The notes beneath the pieces were generated by a model. It searched no databases and was not told where the DNA came from. It worked only from the letters and a program-made list of their open reading frames with translations. A DNA stretch of 36,169 nt from an uncultured Ruminococcus sp. (GTDB lineage Bacteria; Bacillota; Clostridia; Oscillospirales; Ruminococcaceae), in assembly GCA_947566125.1 (NCBI GenBank), contig CANOIR010000019.1, forward strand, positions 1 through 36,169, read 5' to 3'. Of this stretch, positions 8,783 to 16,067 are shown in pieces (position 1 is the stretch's first letter; the number at the start of each line of letters is the position of its first letter). The position numbers and the translations under genes are program-made.

Positions 8783-9511
8783 ATGATTGCAGTTGAAGCA
8801 AAAAATCTTACTAAAAGATATAAAAATAAGACCGCTGTTGACAATATAAATTTTACTGTAGAAGAGGGAGAACTTTTTGCACTGCTTGGGGTAAATGGTG
8901 CTGGAAAGACTACTACAATAAGAATGCTTTCATGTTTATCAATGCCGAGTTCCGGAGAAGTATTTGTCTGCGGGAAAAACTGTGTGGATGAATCTTATTC
9001 TGTAAAGTCATATATCGGTATTTCACCTCAGGATACAGCAGTGGCAGGAAATCTTACTGTTCGTGAAAACCTTGAGTTTATGTCAAAAGTTTATGGATTT
9101 GACAAGGCTAAGGTCAAGTCACGCTGTGATGAAATGATCTCATTATTTAATATGAATGACGTTCAAAACAGCCGTGCCAAAACTCTCTCAGGTGGTTATA
9201 AAAGAAAGCTGTCCATTGCAATGGCACTGATTACTGAACCCAGGGTCATGTTCCTTGATGAGCCAACATTGGGACTTGATGTGCTGGCAAGAAGAGAACT
9301 TTGGAAAGCTATAGAACTTCTAAAGGGAAAGGTGACTGTTATTCTCACAACACATTATATGGAAGAAGCCGAGCATCTTTCAGATAAAATTGCTATAATG
9401 TTGGATGGAAAAATAGCTGAAATGGGTACTCTTTCTGAACTTGAAGAGCTTTCCGGAAAGACAGGACTTGAAGATGTCTTTGTAGAGATAGCTGAAAGGA
9501 GCAAAAATTAA
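8783..9511 (+). CDS. ABC exporter ATPase subunit (NatA/CcmA-like)
   Basis: A 242-residue ABC ATPase of the ABC-2 exporter type. Walker A is GVNGAGKTT (about residues 36-44), the signature variant is LSGGYKRKLS, Walker B is VMFLDEPTLGLD, and the switch histidine is in TTHYMEEAE. This family pairs with ABC-2 permeases to export drugs, lipids, peptides or sodium. The AAGGAG site at 8768-8773 overlaps the stop of the regulator gene. The permease gene follows after one base. The substrate cannot be assigned; self-defence or antimicrobial export is a common role for operons of regulator, ATPase and permease. Confidence 0.9.
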   Translation: MIAVEAKNLTKRYKNKTAVDNINFTVEEGELFALLGVNGAGKTTTIRMLSCLSMPSSGEVFVCGKNCVDESYSVKSYIGISPQDTAVAGNLTVRENLEFMSKVYGFDKAKVKSRCDEMISLFNMNDVQNSRAKTLSGGYKRKLSIAMALITEPRVMFLDEPTLGLDVLARRELWKAIELLKGKVTVILTTHYMEEAEHLSDKIAIMLDGKIAEMGTLSELEELSGKTGLEDVFVEIAERSKN

Positions 9512-9512
9512 A

Positions 9513-10283
9513 ATGAATAAAATTACAGCTTTTGCATCTAGAAATATTAAAGAAATTCTCAGAAATCCTCTCAGTTACATATTTTGCATTGGCTTTCCTA
9601 TAGTTATGCTGATTGTAATGACAATAGTAAACAGCAGCATTCCTCCAGAAGCGAATATGACGATTTTTCGTATAGACAATCTTTCAAGCGGTATTGCTGT
9701 GTTTGGACAAATGTTTGTAATGCTTTTTACAGCTATAACAGTTGCAGGTGACAGAAAAGAAGCTTTTCTTGTAAGAATGTACGCATCGCCTATGAAATCT
9801 ATTGATTTTATATTAGGTTATATGCTGCCTATGCTTATCATCTCTGTTGTGCAGTGCTTTATCATATATGTTTCATCATTTATAATTTCTATTATAGTAG
9901 GAGTAGAATTGCCGATAATGGGAATGATAATGTCGCTTATTTTACTCATTCCATCAAGTGTTATGTTTATTGCTTTTGGAATGTTGTTTGGAACATTTTT
10001 TGATGACAAAGCTGCACCGGGAATATGTTCTATAATTATTTCTCTTGGCTCATTCTTTGGAGGAATATGGTTTGATACAGATGGTACAGGTGGTTTAATG
10101 CTTAAGATTTGTAAGTTTATGCCTTTTTACTATTGCACAAAAACTTCAAGATCGGCAATGTCATTGGATTTCGGTTTTGAAAATTTTGTTTTGCCGTTAA
10201 TTGTAGTAATTGCTTGTGCGGGTTTATTATCTGCTGTTTCATCATTTGCTTTTAAAATGAAAATGAAAGCAGATCTTTCATAA
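9513..10283 (+). CDS. ABC-2 type permease subunit
   Basis: A 256-residue membrane protein with about six hydrophobic segments and a short N-terminal lead (SRNIKEILRNPLSYIFCIGF). It also has the typical ABC-2 exporter pattern of a 'VTVAGDRKEAFLVRMYASPM'-like cytoplasmic loop (seen here as ITVAGDRKEAFLVRMYASPM) before the middle helices. It starts one base after the ATPase stop, with AAAGGAG upstream inside that gene. Together they form a half-size exporter working as an A2B2 complex in the cytoplasmic membrane. Confidence 0.87.
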   Translation: MNKITAFASRNIKEILRNPLSYIFCIGFPIVMLIVMTIVNSSIPPEANMTIFRIDNLSSGIAVFGQMFVMLFTAITVAGDRKEAFLVRMYASPMKSIDFILGYMLPMLIISVVQCFIIYVSSFIISIIVGVELPIMGMIMSLILLIPSSVMFIAFGMLFGTFFDDKAAPGICSIIISLGSFFGGIWFDTDGTGGLMLKICKFMPFYYCTKTSRSAMSLDFGFENFVLPLIVVIACAGLLSAVSSFAFKMKMKADLS

Positions 10284-10297
10284 TAAAAATATAAACA

Positions 10298-10335
10298 GCT
10301 TCTGCATTGTATAATTTTTTCAGAAGCCGTTTTGC
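10298..10335 (+). terminator. Likely terminator of the regulator/exporter operon
   Basis: GCTTCTG (10298-10304) pairs with CAGAAGC (10321-10327) across a 16-base loop and is followed by CGTTTTG. The T-run is short, so termination may be partial; the stronger hairpin at 10365-10404 lies next. Confidence 0.5.
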
Positions 10336-10364
10336 AATTTTAGTATATTTAATTAGAGCACAAC

Positions 10365-10404
10365 AAATTGGCTGCTGCAACTTAAACATTGCAGCAGCCA
10401 ATTT
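10365..10404. terminator. Perfect 16-bp inverted repeat, probably a two-way terminator
   Basis: AAATTGGCTGCTGCAA (10365-10380) is the exact reverse complement of 10389-10404, with an 8-base loop. It lies between the exporter operon (plus strand) and the small cysteine-rich gene (minus strand) that converge on it, so it probably ends transcription from both sides. The flanking T-runs are modest on both strands. Confidence 0.7.
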
Positions 10405-10451
10405 AATTTATAATCTTATAACGTCAAATAATTGTTTAATTATCAGTTATT

Positions 10452-10583
10452 TCAGCATCCACAGCCGCAGTTGTTGTTGCCGCATCCAGCTGTATTAAAG
10501 CCGCCGCAGTTTCCACAGCAGAAGAACAAGAGAATGAGAATGATGATCCACCAGCAACCGTTATTTCCTTCACAACCACACAT
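10452..10583 (-). CDS. 43-residue cysteine-rich peptide with a hydrophobic core
   Basis: A small open frame on the minus strand starts at 10583 with AAAGGAG eleven bases upstream. The product has ten cysteines in 43 residues, starting MCGCEGNNGC. A hydrophobic segment follows (WWIIILILLFF, residues 11-21), then CCGNCGGF, and it ends NNNCGCGC. The pattern is a short Cys head, a membrane-like stretch and a Cys/Gly/Asn tail. The strong ribosome binding site, converging terminator and non-random composition argue that it is real. Similar tiny Cys/Gly-rich proteins occur in gut Clostridia without known function. It might be a metal-binding or membrane-inserted peptide, or a spore component; none of these can be shown here. 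The longer in-frame reading with an upstream ATG (10649) lacks a ribosome site. Confidence 0.65.
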   Translation of the reverse strand: MCGCEGNNGCWWIIILILLFFCCGNCGGFNTAGCGNNNCGCGC

Positions 10584-10752
10584 AATAAATAATCTCCTTT
10601 TGTCAAATTTATTTGAAACAAACGTTTTTTTGTCTGTTTCATAGTACATAATATGCCAATTAAAAAAAATTGCTACTGCTTTTTGACAAATATTTCAAAT
10701 AGTTTGAGGTATACTTTTATAAAAGAATTTTCTCACGAAAGGAAGGCTGCTT

Positions 10753-13017
10753 ATGAATTATAGTGACAACTTCACCGGAAAGGCAATTCTTGCTTTAAAA
10801 GAAGCTATCAATGCTGCTGAAGAAATGGGGCATACTTATATTGGAAGCGAACATCTGCTTTTAGGGATACTGGAAGAAGGCAGCAACGCTGCTTTTGCCA
10901 TTTTGATTTCTCAGCACATCACTGTTCAGCGTGTAAGAAGTTTGGTCGTAGAACTTGTAGGATGCGGGATACCGTCACAAGTTTTAGATGACTGTCTTAC
11001 ACCTGCACTTCGAGAGATAATAGAAGATGCAAAGATGAGAGCAATGGATTCCGGAAAGGCAATTGCAGGAACTGAACATCTCCTCAGTGCAATTCTTCAC
11101 TCACCATGTTGTACAGCAGTTACTATTTTAAAAAGACTAAATGCAAATTTAAACCAGCTTGTTTGTTCATGCGGAGATGAACAAAACTATGGAGTAAGAC
11201 TTGAAAGACATAAAGCAGGAAATATTAGCAGAAAGGAACTTCCAAATCTGTTTCAATTTGGAAAACTTATGACAGATCCATCAAGAGAATGCAGCTATGA
11301 TCCTCTTATAGGACGTGAAAAAGAAACCGAAAGACTTATCCAAATACTTTGCAGACGTACAAAAAATAATCCGTGTCTTATTGGTGAAGCAGGAGTGGGA
11401 AAAACCGCTTTGGTTGAAGGCGTTGCCATGAAAATAATGACAGGTGACGTTCCTGATGCTATTGCAGATCAACATATATTTTCTCTTGATCTTACAGCAC
11501 TGCTTTCAGGAGCTAAGTATAGAGGTGATTTTGAAGAACGACTTAAACAATGTCTTAATGAGGCATCAAGCAATGGAAATATAATTTTATTTATAGATGA
11601 ACTTCATACTATCGTTGGTGCAGGAGCTGCCGAAGGTGCGATTGATGCTGCTAATATTTTAAAGCCTCAGCTTGCCAGAGGTGAAATAAAAATTATAGGT
11701 GCGACTACTACAGATGAGTTTCACCGTTTTATAGAAAAAGACAGTGCATTGGAACGCCGTTTTCAGCCGGTGAAAATCGCAGAACCCAATGAAAAGATAT
11801 GTATGAAGATCTTGCGTGGACTTCGTAAGACATATGAATGTTTTCATAATGTAAAAATAGATGATGATGTCCTTAGTGCCGCAATAGAATATTCCGTAAG
11901 GTATATACATGACAGAAGTCTGCCTGATAAAGCAATAGATCTGCTCGATGAAGCCTGTTCACGTACAAGGATAAGAAACAATGATGATAACAGCAATAAT
12001 AATGTACTTAGATCAGATGTGGCAGCAGTTGTTTCTGTAAGAACCGGAATTCCTGCAAATAAAATAAGTGAAGAGCAGAAAAAACGTCTTATGACATTGT
12101 CATGTGAATTAAAAAAGCAGATCGTAGGTCATGACGACGCCATCGACCATTTAAGTGCATCACTTATAAGAGCAAGAACAGGTCTTGGTGATTTACATCG
12201 TCCAATAGGCTGCTTTTTATTTATAGGTCCGTCAGGAGTAGGAAAAACTGCACTTGCAAAATCACTGGCAGAACATTTATTTGATGACAAAAATAATTTT
12301 ATCCGTTTTGATATGTCGGAATACATGGAAAAACACGCTGTATCAAAACTCATAGGTGCACCTCCGGGGTATGTTGGATTTGAAGAGGGAGGAAGAATGT
12401 GTGAGCTTGTAAGAAATCATCCTTACAGTGTTATCTTATTTGATGAAATAGAAAAAGCTCATCAAGATATAACTCATATTCTTTTGCAGATAATGGACGA
12501 TGGTACTATTACTGATTCAAGTGGACGAAAAATAGATTTCACAAATACACTTCTCATATTAACATCAAATGCAGCAGCAGCCGAAATGTCTGGAAGCAAA
12601 TCGCTTGGATTCACTTTTGAAAGTGATAATAATAATTGTATTACATCAAAGCAGATGAATGCACTTAGACAATATTTTTCACCGGAATTTCTCGGCAGAC
12701 TTGATGCTATCATTCCATTCTCAAGATTAAGCACTGAAAATCTTGAAACAATAGCCGATCATATGTTGGAAGAGCTTAAAAATCGAATGGAAAAGCTTGA
12801 AATAAACATGGAGTTCACAGCGGAAGCTGTAAAACGTCTTGCCAACGCACCTGAAACAAAGCTTTACGGTGCACGTCCTATGAAACACTATCTAACAGAA
12901 CAAGTTGAAAATAAAATAGCAGAAAAACTTTTGCAGCAAAAAATAAGCTCAGGAGATTCTATAAAGCTTACAGCAAATGAAAACGGATTTCTTATACCCG
13001 ATAAAGCTTTAATTTAA
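10753..13017 (+). CDS. Clp-family AAA+ unfoldase (ClpC/ClpA-like) lacking a middle domain
   Basis: A 754-residue double-ring-forming ATPase. It has a Clp-N double repeat (about residues 1-145), a first AAA+ module with Walker A GEAGVGKT (211-218) and Walker [10 protein letters not shown], and a second with GPSGVGKT (492-499), LFDEIEKAH and a C-terminal D2 small domain. Between the modules only about 40 residues (DNSNNNV region, then VRTGIP) replace the coiled-coil middle domain of ClpB or the shorter one of ClpC. That makes it ClpA-like in build. SLGF in the second module sits where the (I/L/V)GF/L loop that docks ClpP is found, so it should feed substrates to ClpP rather than act as a disaggregase. 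Upstream, TTGACA (10683) and TATACT (10710) are 21 bases apart, a poor promoter pair, and I found no canonical CtsR operator. Start supported by AAAGGAAGG. Confidence 0.82.
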   Translation: MNYSDNFTGKAILALKEAINAAEEMGHTYIGSEHLLLGILEEGSNAAFAILISQHITVQRVRSLVVELVGCGIPSQVLDDCLTPALREIIEDAKMRAMDSGKAIAGTEHLLSAILHSPCCTAVTILKRLNANLNQLVCSCGDEQNYGVRLERHKAGNISRKELPNLFQFGKLMTDPSRECSYDPLIGREKETERLIQILCRRTKNNPCLIGEAGVGKTALVEGVAMKIMTGDVPDAIADQHIFSLDLTALLSGAKYRGDFEERLKQCLNEASSNGNIILFIDELHTIVGAGAAEGAIDAANILKPQLARGEIKIIGATTTDEFHRFIEKDSALERRFQPVKIAEPNEKICMKILRGLRKTYECFHNVKIDDDVLSAAIEYSVRYIHDRSLPDKAIDLLDEACSRTRIRNNDDNSNNNVLRSDVAAVVSVRTGIPANKISEEQKKRLMTLSCELKKQIVGHDDAIDHLSASLIRARTGLGDLHRPIGCFLFIGPSGVGKTALAKSLAEHLFDDKNNFIRFDMSEYMEKHAVSKLIGAPPGYVGFEEGGRMCELVRNHPYSVILFDEIEKAHQDITHILLQIMDDGTITDSSGRKIDFTNTLLILTSNAAAAEMSGSKSLGFTFESDNNNCITSKQMNALRQYFSPEFLGRLDAIIPFSRLSTENLETIADHMLEELKNRMEKLEINMEFTAEAVKRLANAPETKLYGARPMKHYLTEQVENKIAEKLLQQKISSGDSIKLTANENGFLIPDKALI

Positions 13018-13197
13018 AATTAGGTTTAATTTCCACTAATATAGAAGCATACACGTGATATAATACAATTGCGGAAGGGAAACAGTCTTTCGCAAAGAAT
13101 ATAAAAAACATCTTTGGATAACAAACGATAAAGATAATAAAAAATAAAATCAAAATAATAAAATCAAAATATTGTAACATGAAAAGGAGAATGTATC

Positions 13198-13377
13198 ATG
13201 AAGGGCACATTTACTCAGAAGGGCAAAGAAGCTATGGAAAAGTTTAAGATGGAATCTGCAAGTGAGATGGGTGTAAACCTTAAGCAGGGTTACAACGGCG
13301 ATCTTACAGCAAGAGAAGCCGGTGCAGTAGGCGGACGTATGGTTCAGAAAATGATTGAAGCCTACAAGAATCAGTAA
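13198..13377 (+). CDS. Small acid-soluble spore protein, alpha/beta type
   Basis: A 59-residue protein with an AAAGGAG ribosome site at 13183-13189. It contains the two conserved blocks of alpha/beta SASPs: KMESASEMGVNLKQGYNGDL, where the E-S/A-type bond is cut by the germination protease GPR, and LTAREAGAVGGRMVQKMIEA, the second DNA-contact helix with the GGxMV motif. Such proteins coat spore DNA in the A-form and protect it from UV and heat, then serve as amino acid store on germination. It is shorter than B. subtilis SspA-D (about 70 residues) but normal for Clostridia. Sporulation-specific (sigma-G) control is expected, but I could not find a clear sigma-G promoter. A hairpin at about 13070-13102 (TTGCGGAAGG with TCTTTCGCAA) lies in its leader. 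The gene implies a spore-forming host. Confidence 0.88.
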   Translation: MKGTFTQKGKEAMEKFKMESASEMGVNLKQGYNGDLTAREAGAVGGRMVQKMIEAYKNQ

Positions 13378-13426
13378 GCTTTTCTGAAAATTTCAGAGTT
13401 AATATTATTAAAATAGTTTCAGTATA

Positions 13427-13521
13427 TAGTACTTGTTGAAATAGTACTTGCTGAAGTTATAGATAAAAAGTCTTTGACATCATAGTGATAATAGCGTCAT
13501 AATAATAACATCATAATAATA
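13427..13521 (+). repeat. Short direct repeats in the gap between the SASP and phosphofructokinase genes
   Basis: The 367-base stretch 13378-13744 has no gene. It holds two tandem copies of TAGTACTTGYTGAA (13427-13440 and 13442-13455, 15-base period). It also has two copies of TCATAATAATA (about 13497-13507 and 13511-13521). They could be protein-binding sites or simple AT-rich slippage products. Confidence 0.5.
13474..13503 (+). promoter_or_regulatory. Possible promoter for a very short transcript
   Basis: A perfect TTGACA (13474-13479) is followed after 18 bases by CATAAT (13498-13503). A second -10-like TATAAT is at 13534-13539. No gene follows; only about 45-90 bases separate these from the strong terminator at 13556-13597. 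Confidence 0.35.
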
Positions 13522-13555
13522 GTATAAGTATGTTATAATGTTTATGTTTTAATTT

Positions 13556-13597
13556 GCGGCAGTGTTCGTATGTTTTACGAATGCTGCTGCTTTTTTT
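13556..13597 (+). terminator. Strong rho-independent terminator
   Basis: GCGGCAGTGTTCGTA (13556-13570) pairs over 15 positions, including G-U pairs, with TACGAATGCTGCTGC (13576-13590) around a TGTTT loop. Seven T follow. It probably ends the SASP transcript, or a short RNA from the promoter-like sequence at 13474. Confidence 0.85.
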
Positions 13598-13680
13598 GTT
13601 TTTATTTATAATGATATTGCCTTGCACTGTGCGAATATTGCTTAATTACTTAAATTTTATTAAAAATTTTTCAAGTTCAA

Positions 13681-13709
13681 TTGACAATCAATTAAAAATT
13701 GTATACAAT
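13681..13709 (+). promoter_or_regulatory. Sigma-A-type promoter for the phosphofructokinase gene
   Basis: TTGACA (13681-13686), a 17-base spacer and TACAAT (13704-13709), 35 bases before the start codon. Confidence 0.72.
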
Positions 13710-13744
13710 AGAAGTGATATTATATGTATCAGGAGGATATTTTA

Positions 13745-14971
13745 ATGAATATTGTTGTTGCACAATCAGGAGGCCCTACGTGTGCTATAAATGCCTCATT
13801 GGTAGGCGTTTTTCGTGAAGCTATGAAAGTTCAGGAAATCGATGCTATTTTTGGTTCAATAAATGGCATTGAAGGCGTAATTGATGACAGACTTATTGAT
13901 CTTAAAACCATGTTCAGATCAGATAATGATATAGAACTTCTTCGCCAGACTCCATCTACAGTTCTCGGTTCATGCAGATATAAGCTGCCGGATGTTGATG
14001 AAGACGATACTGTTTATAAGAAAATCGTTAAGTGTTTCTTACACAGACAGATAGGTGCATTTTTCTATATCGGCGGTAATGATTCTATGGATACTGTAAT
14101 GAAGCTTTCTGCTTATATCGAAAAAGAAGGTCTTGATATAAAAATAATTGGTATTCCAAAGACGATTGACAATGACCTTTGTATAACCGACCACACTCCG
14201 GGTTTTGGTTCAGCTGCAAAATATGTTGCAGTAAGTATGCAGGAAATTATACGTGACAGTGCGGTATATAGCATACCTTCAGTAACGATCGTTGAGGTAA
14301 TGGGACGTCATGCAGGTTGGCTCACAGCATCAAGTGCTATTCTTCATGCAAACAATCAAGCTGCACCTCATCTCATATATGTACCTGAACGCCCAATGAC
14401 TCTTGAACGTTTTTTTAATGATTTGAGATGTCAGATGGCAAAACATCAGGCAGTGGTTGTTGCAGTATCTGAAGGCGTTGAAATAAAGGAAGCCGGAAGC
14501 GAGCAGTATCAGTCTGGATTAACAGATAATTTTGGACATAAATATCTTTCTGGTATAGGAAAGTTTATGGAACAGGCTGTTCGTAATGAATTCGGATGCA
14601 AAGTACGCTCTATTGAGCTGAATGTTATGCAGCGTTGTTCTTCTCATATCGCATCTGCTACAGATGTACGAGAAGCTGAAGAAATTGGTGCAGCAGGTGT
14701 TAGATGTGCATTAAAGGGTGAAACCGGCAAGGTTATGGTATTCCGAAGAGTTCGAGATGTTCCATATACTGTAGTAATTGAACCGGCACCGGCTGAATCT
14801 ATTGCCAATAGAGAAAAGTATTTGCCATCAGCTTTTATAAATGAAGAAGGCAATAATATCACTGAGAAAGCATTTTCATATTTTATGCCGCTTATTCAAG
14901 GAGAGCCGAATATTATCATGAAAAACGGCATACCTGAACATTTTCTTATAAGAGATGATATTTTAAGATAA
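13745..14971 (+). CDS. pfp: 6-phosphofructokinase, pyrophosphate-dependent type
   Basis: A 408-residue cytoplasmic glycolytic enzyme phosphorylating fructose 6-phosphate. The N-terminal IVVAQSGGPTCAINASLVG is the phosphate-donor loop. GGNDSMDT (from residue 110) replaces the GGDGS of ATP enzymes, and PKTIDND (138-144) replaces PGTIDND. The Asp in GGxDS and the Lys in PKTIDND are the recognised marks of pyrophosphate-using enzymes, which work reversibly and save ATP. MGRHAGWL and the effector-site-free C-terminus fit this group. The ATG at 13745 follows AGGAGG at 13731-13736; an in-frame ATG at 13724 would put that site inside the gene. Donor preference is inferred from motifs; Pfk sequences sometimes depart from them. 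Confidence 0.85.
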   Translation: MNIVVAQSGGPTCAINASLVGVFREAMKVQEIDAIFGSINGIEGVIDDRLIDLKTMFRSDNDIELLRQTPSTVLGSCRYKLPDVDEDDTVYKKIVKCFLHRQIGAFFYIGGNDSMDTVMKLSAYIEKEGLDIKIIGIPKTIDNDLCITDHTPGFGSAAKYVAVSMQEIIRDSAVYSIPSVTIVEVMGRHAGWLTASSAILHANNQAAPHLIYVPERPMTLERFFNDLRCQMAKHQAVVVAVSEGVEIKEAGSEQYQSGLTDNFGHKYLSGIGKFMEQAVRNEFGCKVRSIELNVMQRCSSHIASATDVREAEEIGAAGVRCALKGETGKVMVFRRVRDVPYTVVIEPAPAESIANREKYLPSAFINEEGNNITEKAFSYFMPLIQGEPNIIMKNGIPEHFLIRDDILR

Positions 14972-15019
14972 GCATTATTTTAATGATTTTCTAAAAAACA
15001 AATATCTCTTTATGATTTG

Positions 15020-15048
15020 TTGACAATGGTTTAAAATTATGTTATAAT
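15020..15048 (+). promoter_or_regulatory. Consensus sigma-A promoter for the acetyltransferase gene
   Basis: TTGACA (15020-15025), a 17-base spacer and TATAAT (15043-15048), an exact match to both elements. It gives a leader of about 65 bases. Confidence 0.82.
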
Positions 15049-15119
15049 AAATCTTGAAGAGAATACAGAAAATTCTGTGATTTTCGACAATCGACAATTT
15101 TTCAGGAGGTGTAATTGCA

Positions 15120-15617
15120 ATGCTTACATTTGAAAAGGTGCAGACAGATTCAGACATAATAGAGTGTGCTAAACTGGCTTCGGAGATATGGAATCAGCAT
15201 TTTATTTCAATTCTCTCTCAGGAACAGATAGATTATATGGTAAGTAAATTTCAGTCCGAAAAAGCTTTGCATGAACAGATTGAAAATGAGGGATATACAT
15301 ATTACTTTTTTGTTGTAGATGGATGTCGTGTGGGATATTTTGGCATATGTCCAAAAGAAGACAAGACGATGTTTCTTTCAAAGATCTATATGAAAAAGGC
15401 TTACCGTGGCAATGGATATGCAAGCAAGGGCTTTGCATATATAAAAGAACAGGCAAAAGCTTTGGGCTGCTCAAAGGTTTGGCTTACTGTTAATCGTTAT
15501 AATGAAGATTCAATTGCGGTTTATGAGCATTGGGGCATGAAGCGTGACGGTGTTAAAACAGTAGAAATCGGCAGCGGCTTTATAATGGATGATTATATAT
15601 ACAGTTTTATTTTGTAA
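15120..15617 (+). CDS. GNAT-family N-acetyltransferase
   Basis: A 165-residue cytoplasmic acetyltransferase. The acetyl-CoA pyrophosphate-binding motif A is seen as IYMKKAYRGNGYASKGFAYI (R-G-N-G-Y-A), about residues 90-110. Motif B follows as WLTVNRYNEDSIAVYEHWGM, with the usual N-x-x-S-I-x-x-Y-E-x-x-G-F/M form. AGGAGGTG at 15104-15111 precedes the ATG. It stands alone between its own promoter and terminator. The acceptor substrate cannot be inferred. Confidence 0.87.
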   Translation: MLTFEKVQTDSDIIECAKLASEIWNQHFISILSQEQIDYMVSKFQSEKALHEQIENEGYTYYFFVVDGCRVGYFGICPKEDKTMFLSKIYMKKAYRGNGYASKGFAYIKEQAKALGCSKVWLTVNRYNEDSIAVYEHWGMKRDGVKTVEIGSGFIMDDYIYSFIL

Positions 15618-15658
15618 TAAATTGTATTGCTATCATATATGATACAGGAAATAAAAGG

Positions 15659-15688
15659 ACGGCAGCAAATTACAGCAGCCGTTTTTTT
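15659..15688 (+). terminator. Rho-independent terminator after the acetyltransferase gene
   Basis: ACGGC (15659-15663) and GCCGT (15678-15682) pair, with an inner GC/GC step after an A/A mismatch, and a seven-T run follows. Confidence 0.75.
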
Positions 15689-15751
15689 ATAGAGAAAGAT
15701 TGTGAAAAAAATATCAATCATAGGTTTTTGATTTTGTTTTATATATTTATA

Positions 15752-15784
15752 GCTTAAAAAAATATAAAATTATATATTTTAAGC
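15752..15784. repeat. AT-rich inverted repeat next to the fumarase-operon promoter
   Basis: GCTTAAAA (15752-15759) is mirrored by TTTTAAGC (15777-15784), with further A/T pairing inside. It lies eight bases upstream of the -35 element, so it is a candidate operator; no T-run marks it as a terminator. Confidence 0.45.
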
Positions 15785-15792
15785 ATAATTAC

Positions 15793-15821
15793 TTGAAAAA
15801 GTAAAGGCACTGTGATATAAT
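15793..15821 (+). promoter_or_regulatory. Promoter of the fumarase/Hdr/fumarate-reductase operon
   Basis: TTGAAA (15793-15798), a 17-base spacer and a perfect TATAAT (15816-15821). Transcription should start near 15828, about 240 bases before the fumarase ATG. No terminator was seen from here to 26235, so it may drive all ten genes. Confidence 0.75.
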
Positions 15822-15827
15822 ATTAAG

Positions 15828-16067
15828 TGGTACAGTAGGTGAAGCTCTGTGGTTTAAAAAAGCAGCTTTTCAGGTTCGGGTTTGCTAAAATTATAGACGT
15901 CTATGTGAAAATTCGAAATTTACATAGATTCACATAATATAACTTGGAAACGGCAGTACTGCGGACAAGCAGCCGAAAGCAGATTTTAAGTTTTTGTGGT
16001 TCACAATATTTGTACCAACATAATTGCATTGACATAAGTCAGGCAAAGAAAGAGTAGGTTTTAAAAT
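15828..16067 (+). promoter_or_regulatory. Long structured 5' leader of the fumarase operon
   Basis: The region between promoter and ATG carries no plausible gene but several pairing segments. TCTATGT (15900-15906) pairs with ACATAGA (15922-15928). The overlapping TATGTGAA (15903-15910) pairs with TTCACATA (15929-15936), so the two hairpins exclude each other. Further on, CGGC (15951-15954) pairs with GCCG (15972-15975), and the palindrome GCAGTACTGC (15953-15962) overlaps it. Mutually exclusive stems are typical of riboswitches or protein-responsive leaders, but I recognise no known class, and no terminator is seen at its end. Control at the ribosome binding site would be more likely than attenuation. 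Confidence 0.4.

Noticed and set aside
10307..10644. Plus-strand frames across the cysteine-rich peptide gene
   Set aside because: No ribosome binding site, low-complexity Gln/Pro/His composition, and they lie opposite a better supported minus-strand gene and across two hairpins.
10683..10715. CtsR-like heat-shock operator before the Clp gene
   Set aside because: TTTGACA and TTTGAGG occur here, but not with the heptad repeat spacing of the CtsR site, and the flanking bases do not match.
13554..13745. Short frame over the terminator upstream of the phosphofructokinase gene
   Set aside because: It runs through a strong terminator and the promoter, is hydrophobic low-complexity sequence, and has no ribosome site.
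14997..15021. AACAAAT/ATTTGTT hairpin as terminator of the phosphofructokinase gene
   Set aside because: Only seven A/T-rich pairs, no T-run, and it overlaps the -35 element of the next promoter.
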